In this document: positions 1-4,479 of the stretch, in pieces
Position numbering within the stretch: the stretch's first letter is position 1
Layout of the letters: each line of letters begins with the position of its first letter
Assembly (NCBI GenBank): GCA_026999335.1
Contig: JALTPW010000918.1
Location: 1 to 7,268, forward strand
Length of the DNA stretch: 7,268 bases
Origin: Chromatiales bacterium
Lineage (GTDB): Bacteria; Pseudomonadota; Gammaproteobacteria; SZUA-152
Reading direction: 5' to 3'
Position numbers and translations under genes: made by a program
Notes under the pieces: model-generated
Database searches by the model: none
Seen by the model: the letters and a program-made list of their open reading frames with translations, nothing else
Told to the model about the DNA's origin: nothing

Positions 1-641
1 CCGAGGACGGCTTCGGTGCTGGCGCCCATGAGGAAATTCAGGCCGCGCTCTTCCAGCGACTGCTTGAGCATATCGCCGGAGACGGGATCCATCTGCCGCT
101 CCATCAGGGTGTCCATCAGGTGCACCACGCTGACGTGCATGCCCTGTAGCTTGAGGCCGTTAGCGGCCTCCAGGCCCAACAGACCACCGCCGATAACCAC
201 CGCATGTTTGTGATTTTTCGCCGCCGCCAGCATGGCATCCACGTCTTTGATATCGCGGAAGCTGATGACGCCATCGAGATCGTTTCCCGGCACCGGCAGG
301 ATGATGGGATGTGAACCGGTGGCCAGCAGCAGGCGATCATAGCTTTCCTCGCGGCCCGTGTCGGTAATCAGCTTGCGCGCACGCCGATCGATTTCCACCA
401 CTTTTTCGTTCATATGCAGGGTGATGCCGTTGTCCTCATACCACTGCAGATCGTTGAGCATGATATCGTCGATGGTCTTCTCGCCAGCCAGCACCGGAGA
501 GAGCAGGATGCGGTTGTAATTGCCGTAGGGCTCCTCGCCGAAGACCGTGATGTCATACATCGCCGGGTCGAGTTTCAGCAACTCCTCCAGCGTGCGCACG
601 CCGGCCATGCCGTTGCCAATCAGGACGAGTTTTTCTTTCAT
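1..641 (-). CDS. nirB: Nitrite reductase [NAD(P)H] large subunit NirB, N-terminal part (truncated by window edge)
   Basis: This is the electron-input part of the cytoplasmic assimilatory-type nitrite reductase, which reduces nitrite to ammonium with NAD(P)H using FAD, Fe-S and siroheme. About 213 residues are visible, starting MKEKLVLIGNGMAG. The first Rossmann motif GNGMAG (residues 9-14) binds FAD. The segment GNYNRILLSPVLAGEK (about 40-55) is typical of NirB. ATGS is at 107-110, and a second Rossmann motif GGGLLG (151-156) binds NAD(P)H. The siroheme and Fe-S domains lie outside the window. The ATG at 641 is preceded by GGAG eight bases upstream, and the FAD motif begins nine residues in, as expected. 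The gene diverges from the nitrate transporter and sits behind a sigma-54-type promoter. NirB and rubredoxin reductases share this fold, but the conserved N-terminal block favours NirB. Confidence 0.95.
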   Translation of the reverse strand, partial: MKEKLVLIGNGMAGVRTLEELLKLDPAMYDITVFGEEPYGNYNRILLSPVLAGEKTIDDIMLNDLQWYEDNGITLHMNEKVVEIDRRARKLITDTGREESYDRLLLATGSHPIILPVPGNDLDGVISFRDIKDVDAMLAAAKNHKHAVVIGGGLLGLEAANGLKLQGMHVSVVHLMDTLMERQMDPVSGDMLKQSLEERGLNFLMGASTEAVL

Positions 642-671
642 TAAAGCTCTCCGAATACATAATGGGCGGCA

Positions 672-687
672 CCCGGCCTGACCCGGG
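672..687 (-). other. GC-only hairpin in the predicted nirB leader
   Basis: On the minus strand CCCGG and CCGGG form a 5-bp stem around a six-base loop, inside the predicted 5' leader between the sigma-54 start near 703 and the ATG at 641. Leaders of nirB genes in some bacteria are controlled by NasT antitermination, but this loop (GTCAGG) lacks the A1/G4 pattern I associate with ANTAR targets and no U-tract follows. It may simply shape the leader. Confidence 0.3.
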
Positions 688-713
688 ACACCTCTGAATA
701 TGGCAGCCTGATT

Positions 714-730
714 TGCAAACATCATGCCAA
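714..730 (-). promoter_or_regulatory. Sigma-54 (RpoN) -24/-12 promoter of nirB
   Basis: The minus strand reads TTGGCATGATGTTTGCA. It matches the sigma-54 consensus YTGGCACGRNNNTTGCW at every fixed position except one (CAT for CAC), with the obligatory ten bases between GG and GC. The predicted start is near 703, leaving about 60 bases of leader before the nirB ATG. An NtrC-like palindrome centred about 121 bp upstream supports the call, because sigma-54 promoters need a distant enhancer. Confidence 0.8.
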
Positions 731-815
731 TAACAAAGCGCCAGGATAAGATACTGTTTATATTGGGCTAAAAACCATAAAACCGACCGCAACAGCAAGC
801 CTTACAGACGCACAT

Positions 816-832
816 TGCACCATCATAGTGCA
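816..832. promoter_or_regulatory. NtrC-type enhancer site 1
   Basis: TGCACCATCATAGTGCA matches the NtrC consensus TGCACC-N5-GGTGCA at 11 of 12 fixed bases. Flanking bases extend it to a perfect inverted repeat, ATTGCAC-N7-GTGCAAT (814-834). Its centre is about 121 bp upstream of the predicted nirB start and about 216 bp upstream of the predicted narK start. The first is a usual distance for an enhancer acting by DNA looping. Confidence 0.75.
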
Positions 833-954
833 ATACTGCCGCCCTGCGCATTGCGATCAGGCATGACTCAAACCATTGCCGCCCCCGGCACCCTGCACTC
901 TCTCGAAATCGGCGCACCCAAACAGTCGTCATGTAGCGGGCAAGCGTCATCAGG

Positions 955-971
955 CGCACCGAGAAAGTGCA
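955..971. promoter_or_regulatory. NtrC-type enhancer site 2
   Basis: CGCACCGAGAAAGTGCA keeps 10 of 12 fixed bases of TGCACC-N5-GGTGCA. On the minus strand it reads TGCACT-N5-GGTGCG. The centre is about 77 bp upstream of the predicted narK start and about 260 bp upstream of the predicted nirB start. It is weaker than site 1 taken alone; its position next to a sigma-54 element is the main support. Confidence 0.6.
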
Positions 972-1012
972 AATCACACTGTCAGAATTCCTGATTGCGG
1001 AAAATATCAATA

Positions 1013-1029
1013 CTGGCCAATGACTTGCT
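1013..1029 (+). promoter_or_regulatory. Sigma-54 (RpoN) -24/-12 promoter of the nitrate transporter
   Basis: CTGGCCAATGACTTGCT has CTGGC at -24 and TTGCT at -12 with exactly ten bases between GG and GC. It departs from consensus in the middle (CCAA where ACG is usual), so it is a poorer match than the nirB-facing element. Predicted transcription starts near 1040, giving a leader of about 55 bases to the ATG at 1095. Confidence 0.65.
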
Positions 1030-1094
1030 CATCTGGCATGATTACTGCTAACGAGGCGCATATATACTCGACTTTGCTCCAAGGGTTCACAACC

Positions 1095-2564
1095 ATGCTG
1101 CTGAAACTCAACATCTTCGACCTGAAACAGGACAACATACGCATCCTGCATTACACCTGGTTTGCCTTTTTTATGACCTTCGTGGTCTGGCTCGGCCTTG
1201 GGCCCATGATGCCCTTTATTAAAGAAGCCCTGGATCTCACCGACCAGCAGGCCAAGGTGCTGTTGATTCTCAACGTGGCCATGACCATCCCCGCACGTAT
1301 CATCGTTGGCATGCTGGTGGACAAGTTCGGTCCGCGCATCATGTATACCGGCATTCTCAGCCTGGGCGGACTGATCAGCATCGCCTTTGCCTGGGCTGAC
1401 AGCTATGAACATCTGGCCATCCTGCGCTTCCTTTCCGGCTTCATCGGTGCTGGCTTCGTGGTCGGCATCCGCATGATCGGTGAGTGGTTTCCCGCCAAAC
1501 AGACCGGCATTGCTCAGGGTATCTACGGTGGCTGGGGCAACTTCGGCTCCGCCGGTGCGGCCATGACCCTACCCTTCATCGCCGCCAGCATCGGCGATGA
1601 CACGGGGTGGCGTATCGCCCTGACCGTCGCCAGCGTAGCGGCCATTCTCTATGGCATTTTCTACTACACCCGTGTCAGTAACACCCCCAAGGGTTCAACC
1701 TATTTCAAGCCGAAGAAGACCGGCGCCATGGAAATCACCAGTGGCAGCGACCTGCTGCTCTATATTCTGATGAATATCCCGCTGTTTTTGGCCCTGGGAT
1801 TACTCACCTGGAAGCTCTCTCCGAGCAACATGGGGCTGATCGGCGAAGCAGCGACCTATACGGTCTACATCGCGCTGGCAGGTCTCTATCTGCTACAGGT
1901 ATGGAAGATCTGGCACATCAACAGTCATGTGCTGAAAGAGCCCGTGCCCGACCTGCATCGTTACAAATTCAAGCAGGTGGCCATTCTCGACTTTGCCTAC
2001 CTGGTGACCTTTGGCACCGAGCTGGCCGTGGTTTCCATGCTGGCCATGTTCTACGTCTCCTGGTTCGACATTCCCAACGTCACCGCCGCCCTGCTGGCCG
2101 GTATCTATCCCTTCATCAATCTGTTCGCCCGTCCCGGCGGCGGCTGGATCAGCGACAAGATCGGCCGCAAGTTGACCCTGGGCATCGTCTTCACCGGCAT
2201 CACCGTCAGCTTTCTGGTGCTGGGACTGGTCGAGCAATCCTGGCCGGTGTGGGTCGTGGTCGGTATCACCGTCGTCGCCGGTATCTTTTCCAAGGCCGGC
2301 TCCGGCGCCGTATACGCCATGGTACCGCTGGTGCAACGCCGCATGACCGGGCAGATCGCCGGCATGGTCGGCGCCTTTGGCAACGTCGGCGCAGTGCTGT
2401 TTCTTACCGTGAATTCATTGGTCGATTATGACCAGTTCTTTCTCGTCATCGGCATTGTTTCGGCCTGCGTGTTTTTCCTCATCCTTTTCTTCCTGGAAGA
2501 ACCCAAGGGACAAATGACTGAAATCATGCCGGACGGCACCGTACAGATGATCGAAGTAAAATAA
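1095..2564 (+). CDS. narK: NNP-family nitrate/nitrite transporter (MFS; NarK/NrtP/NasA type)
   Basis: An inner-membrane major facilitator of 489 residues that moves nitrate and/or nitrite. The MFS loop motif GMLVDKFGPR is at 72-81. Nitrate signature 1, GWGNFGSAGAAMTLP, is at 146-160, and the second-half glycine stretch AGSGAVYAMVPL is at 401-412. Arginines R68 (in PARIIVG) and R346 (in ARPGGGW) fit the two substrate-binding arginines of the family. A loop of about 90 residues between the two six-helix bundles carries two extra hydrophobic segments (about 220-239 and 254-270), as I recall for cyanobacterial NrtP-like members. The ATG at 1095 is preceded by AAGGG nine bases upstream; the open frame to 876 is rejected because it spans promoter and NtrC-like sites. 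The sigma-54/NtrC context suggests assimilatory uptake, so nasA or nrtP would be equally fair names. Confidence 0.92.
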   Translation: MLLKLNIFDLKQDNIRILHYTWFAFFMTFVVWLGLGPMMPFIKEALDLTDQQAKVLLILNVAMTIPARIIVGMLVDKFGPRIMYTGILSLGGLISIAFAWADSYEHLAILRFLSGFIGAGFVVGIRMIGEWFPAKQTGIAQGIYGGWGNFGSAGAAMTLPFIAASIGDDTGWRIALTVASVAAILYGIFYYTRVSNTPKGSTYFKPKKTGAMEITSGSDLLLYILMNIPLFLALGLLTWKLSPSNMGLIGEAATYTVYIALAGLYLLQVWKIWHINSHVLKEPVPDLHRYKFKQVAILDFAYLVTFGTELAVVSMLAMFYVSWFDIPNVTAALLAGIYPFINLFARPGGGWISDKIGRKLTLGIVFTGITVSFLVLGLVEQSWPVWVVVGITVVAGIFSKAGSGAVYAMVPLVQRRMTGQIAGMVGAFGNVGAVLFLTVNSLVDYDQFFLVIGIVSACVFFLILFFLEEPKGQMTEIMPDGTVQMIEVK

Positions 2565-2590
2565 GAGACCTGCACGAAATAACTGACCGT

Positions 2591-2677
2591 CCACCCTACT
2601 GTGATCCGTAGGGTGGATAACGCCCACCGATGCAGGCTTTCAGTGTTCACGAAAATGGTGGGCAGTGCCCACCCTAC
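2591..2677. repeat. GGGTGG/CCACCC inverted-repeat mosaic, REP/MITE-like
   Basis: CCACCCTAC occurs at 2591-2599 and again at 2669-2677, with its reverse complement GTAGGGTGG at 2608-2616. The first pair forms a 9-bp hairpin with an 8-base loop. The second pair brackets a 52-bp interior. A further compact hairpin, GGTGGGCAGTGCCCACC, lies at 2657-2673. The element sits between convergent genes, the usual place for REP-type elements, and resembles the TAGGGTGGGC-type repeats I recall from many proteobacterial genomes. No T-tract follows, so it is not a classical terminator, although it could still block read-through. Confidence 0.6.
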
Positions 2678-2770
2678 ACTCTGCTATCAGCGTAGATGAG
2701 CGCAGTAAGTCGTTCCGGGCAATTAATTTCAATGCATAAATAACCATTTGCTTGCATGTACCCGCACTAC

Positions 2771-2786
2771 GGTATTAATAAATACC
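2771..2786. other. Short perfect AT-rich hairpin between convergent genes
   Basis: GGTATT-AATA-AATACC is a perfect 6-bp stem with a four-base loop, 39 bp beyond the stop codon of the VanZ-like gene. It could take part in ending either convergent transcript, but no run of T follows on either strand. The rest of 2678-2824 shows only a short GTACTCC direct repeat and nothing gene-like. Confidence 0.3.
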
Positions 2787-2824
2787 TCTTGGTACTCCCT
2801 TAATGTACTCCGTTCGGGATAATA

Positions 2825-3946
2825 TTACCGACCACTGCCGACTACCGCACGCAGTGGCAAACCGTTCATCACGGCCTTCAACATCATGGCAATCAGCAAG
2901 ACCAACAGCGGATCAGTAATTTCAGCCGTATGACCGTACACAAATACCTGTCCGATCTCGATGGCCAGAGTCAGCAGGAATGCCGAAACCACCGCAAAAA
3001 GAAAACGCCCACTTTCCTTCTGCAATAACAAAATCAGTGCCCCGTAAAAGAAGCCCTTTTCAAACATCACGCTGATATTGATCATCATGGAACCATCAAG
3101 GAAACCGTGGAACGGCAACCAGTAAAAATGACCCGGCACTGGGCGCAACTGGAACGGTGCAAGTCCACTCAACAGCAGGGATAGCATCAGCAGCAGAATC
3201 AGAATCACGAATCCGGAAAGCACTCTGCGCAGCCACAGCCACCACAGGCCCACACCGAGGACTGCGCCCAGTACGTTGGTCACACTGATGACATTTTTGA
3301 TGATCAGTACTTCCAGCGAAAAAACACTGCCAATCAGAAGCAATAACCACAAACCCGCATTTTGGCTACGACACACCAACGACCACAGATAAGCAACCAC
3401 GGCCCAGGCCACGGTATCATGCAACAGACCAACAGACGAAAACTGGGGGTACAACAGCAAAGGCTTGAGGCTGGCCTTGAATTGTTGCCAGTCAATGCTG
3501 GGCACAAAGGGCATGAGCCGATAGGCCAGCCAACTGCCAATCAGCAACAGGGCATAATTGGCATCCTTATTCCCTGTAGTACCCAGATCGAAAGTTCTCA
3601 GCCACGGTAGCAACGCCATCCCGCCCCCCATACCCGCACCCACCATATTCCAGTACACATCCTGCAGATTGGCATCTCGTCCCGGCAGGTAGACCTGCAA
3701 CACCTGCAAACCCACAGCCAATGGCATGATAATCAGCCACGCCTTGCGGCCATAGATCAGTACACCGAAATAGCCAAAAGGCGCAAATAGCAGGATATTG
3801 CTCAGCGCATCGCCGCGTCCGGTGAAGGCACGCCAGCTGGCAAAAAACTCTGCCCAGATACCCACAGGTGCAGCGTGAAAGTTAAACGGATACAGAGAGC
3901 CATAAATAATCAATAGACCGATAATAAAGAATACGCGCTTCAGCAA
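2825..3946 (-). CDS. VanZ-like polytopic membrane protein
   Basis: A 373-residue, very hydrophobic protein with about eleven or twelve likely membrane segments. The N-terminal part has a VanZ-type signature: R44-D46-N50, then LFAPFG (53-58), then LQVLQVYLPGRDANLQDVYWN (about 80-100). The pattern partly recurs at 210-234 (LEVLIIKN...TNVLGAVLG) and at 328-349 (AIEIGQVFVYG...EITDP). It is therefore about twice the length of a single VanZ domain. VanZ-domain proteins take their name from a teicoplanin-resistance protein, but most are uncharacterised, so no function is claimed. The start is TTG, chosen because AAGGA lies seven bases upstream and the hydrophobic N-terminus follows at once. It is convergent with the transporter and divergent from the kinase/phosphatase, so it appears to be a single-gene unit. 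Confidence 0.82.
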   Translation of the reverse strand: MLKRVFFIIGLLIIYGSLYPFNFHAAPVGIWAEFFASWRAFTGRGDALSNILLFAPFGYFGVLIYGRKAWLIIMPLAVGLQVLQVYLPGRDANLQDVYWNMVGAGMGGGMALLPWLRTFDLGTTGNKDANYALLLIGSWLAYRLMPFVPSIDWQQFKASLKPLLLYPQFSSVGLLHDTVAWAVVAYLWSLVCRSQNAGLWLLLLIGSVFSLEVLIIKNVISVTNVLGAVLGVGLWWLWLRRVLSGFVILILLLMLSLLLSGLAPFQLRPVPGHFYWLPFHGFLDGSMMINISVMFEKGFFYGALILLLQKESGRFLFAVVSAFLLTLAIEIGQVFVYGHTAEITDPLLVLLIAMMLKAVMNGLPLRAVVGSGR

Positions 3947-3953
3947 AACAGAA

Positions 3954-3958
3954 TCCTT
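3954..3958 (-). promoter_or_regulatory. Ribosome binding site deciding the TTG start of the VanZ-like gene
   Basis: The minus strand reads AAGGA, followed by seven bases and then TTG. This strong, well-spaced Shine-Dalgarno sequence supports the unusual TTG start at 3946. I saw no comparably placed ATG. Confidence 0.7.
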
Positions 3959-3963
3959 ATGTA

Positions 3964-4001
3964 TTTTTTCGTGATTTTTTGTGACTTTTTCGTGATTTTT
4001 T
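3964..4001. repeat. Helically phased T-tracts with a 16-bp direct repeat (probable bent DNA)
   Basis: TTTTTCGTGATTTTTT occurs at 3965-3980 and again, identical, at 3986-4001. T-runs of five or six begin at 3964, 3975, 3986 and 3996, so their spacing is 10-11 bp, one helical turn. GTGA recurs at 3971, 3981 and 3992 in step with them. Such phasing usually gives intrinsic curvature. The tract lies just upstream of the VanZ-like ribosome binding site. Confidence 0.7.
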
Positions 4002-4094
4002 ATGCCGCTTCTCGTGTGATCTGAGTGCCATCGATTTGTCAGCGGTATAAAACAAAATGATCGATAGCAGCTGAAAACATGTATTTACATCCAC

Positions 4095-4118
4095 TGCTGT
4101 CTCGTTAACGGGACAGCA
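4095..4118. other. 24-bp near-perfect palindrome (possible operator)
   Basis: Arms TGCTGTC and GACAGCA flank the perfect core CGTTAACG, and only one base pair (4102 with 4111) breaks the symmetry. It is unusually long and symmetric for an intergenic region. It could bind a dimeric regulator of either divergent gene, or form an RNA hairpin with a G-U pair at the mismatch. No T-tract follows, so it is not a terminator. Confidence 0.45.
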
Positions 4119-4206
4119 CTGATTTACACCATTCAATCACTGGAGCCATGCTCTTTCCCTCTGCGTGCGAGGGGCGCAACGGCATGAATGTCAGAGGTGA
4201 ATCACC

Positions 4207-4239
4207 AAAAGCAGGTACACCTTCAATAACCTGTTTTTT
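4207..4239 (+). terminator. Terminator-like hairpin with no obvious upstream gene
   Basis: AAAAGCAGGT (4207-4216) pairs with ACCTGTTTTT (4229-4238) through ten pairs including one G-U, around a 12-base loop, ending in six T. The core is only 5 bp (CAGGT/ACCTG) and the rest is A-T, so strength is moderate. Read on the plus strand it has no gene upstream, since the VanZ-like gene runs the other way. It might end a small RNA or arise by chance. Confidence 0.35.
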
Positions 4240-4311
4240 ATACGTAATTTGGCGGGACGCCACTGACAATGAAGGGGCAATTAAATCAATATGTTACCAT
4301 TAACCCCTGCT

Positions 4312-4337
4312 CAGCCCATCACCCCAGCCCATCACCC
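4312..4337. repeat. Tandem duplication of a 13-mer
   Basis: CAGCCCATCACCC occurs twice head to tail without a gap (4312-4324 and 4325-4337). It lies in the C-rich stretch ahead of the kinase/phosphatase. In the upstream frame it would encode low-complexity Pro/His/Ala residues, which supports reading this stretch as non-coding. Confidence 0.6.
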
Positions 4338-4346
4338 TCCTCCCGG

Positions 4347-4367
4347 CTTTCGCCCAAAAGGGGAAGG
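4347..4367. other. Bulged hairpin CTTTC-G-CCC / GGGGAAGG
   Basis: Eight pairs form around an AAAA loop (4356-4359), with G4352 bulged and one G-T pair. Together with the tandem C-rich 13-mer next to it, this resembles a degenerate form of the CCC-rich/GGG-rich inverted repeats scattered in proteobacterial intergenic DNA. No function can be assigned. Confidence 0.35.
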
Positions 4368-4381
4368 TGTTAACGGAACCG

Positions 4382-4409
4382 CTGTTACAGAAAACAGGGA
4401 TGATACAAT
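4382..4409 (+). promoter_or_regulatory. Weak candidate sigma-70-type promoter for the kinase/phosphatase
   Basis: TACAAT at 4404-4409 is one base from the -10 consensus. The matching -35 (CTGTTA, 16 bases upstream) is poor. Transcription would begin near 4416, which fits the ATG at 4480 but would exclude the upstream ATG at 4291. Treat it only as a candidate. Confidence 0.2.
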
Positions 4410-4479
4410 CGCAACGGCAGCAACGCTGCATTTTCATTTTTCATCCATCACTCACCCAGATACAGAACCTTCGTCCACC

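Larger units (their letters stand above)
642..1094. promoter_or_regulatory. Divergent nirB/narK control region
   Basis: This 453-bp gap separates two divergently transcribed nitrogen genes. It holds two outward-facing sigma-54 (-24/-12) elements and two NtrC-type 17-bp inverted repeats, listed separately. I see no convincing coding sequence in it. The open frame that continues upstream of the transporter to 876 crosses one NtrC-like site and the narK-facing promoter, so it is better read as non-coding. I found no good FNR box. Confidence 0.75.
3947..4479. other. 533-bp intergenic region with several structured elements
   Basis: This AT-rich gap lies between the divergent VanZ-like and kinase/phosphatase genes. 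From left to right it holds phased T-tracts (3964-4001), two ATCGAT palindromes 30 bp apart (4030-4035 and 4060-4065), a 24-bp near-palindrome (4095-4118), a terminator-like hairpin (4207-4239), a tandem 13-mer (4312-4337) and a bulged hairpin (4347-4367). No tRNA or convincing protein gene is visible. A 51-codon frame from 4148 lacks a properly spaced ribosome binding site. Confidence 0.6.

Noticed and set aside
672..687. NasT/ANTAR antiterminator target in the nirB leader
   Set aside because: There is only one hairpin with a hexaloop, its loop lacks A at position 1 and G at position 4, and no terminator hairpin with a U-tract follows.
701..717. Sigma-54-like sequence on the plus strand (TGGCAG...TTTGCA)
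   Set aside because: It has eleven instead of ten bases between GG and GC, a spacing sigma-54 does not tolerate well. The minus-strand element overlapping it fits exactly.
990..1010. FNR/Crp-like site around TGAT...ATCA
   Set aside because: The spacing between the half sites is ten bases rather than the four that separate the TTGAT and ATCAA halves, and the flanking bases do not match.
1063..1068. TATACT as a sigma-70 -10 box for the transporter
   Set aside because: No acceptable -35 lies 16-18 bases upstream (GATTAC or similar), and the sigma-54 element with the NtrC site explains the promoter better.
876..1094. 73-codon N-terminal extension of the nitrate transporter
   Set aside because: It runs through an NtrC-like site and a sigma-54 element, has no membrane-protein character, and the ATG at 1095 has an AAGGG at good spacing and begins where the family begins.
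4148..4303. 51-codon open frame in the intergenic region
   Set aside because: GGAG lies only two bases before the ATG, the frame crosses the terminator-like hairpin, and the product resembles nothing I recognise.
4291..4479. 63-codon N-terminal extension of the PP2C-kinase
   Set aside because: The encoded residues are low-complexity Pro/His/Ala and come from a tandem 13-mer and a hairpin. PP2C homology starts right after the ATG at 4480. The ATG at 4291 has a G-rich element, but 13 bases away.
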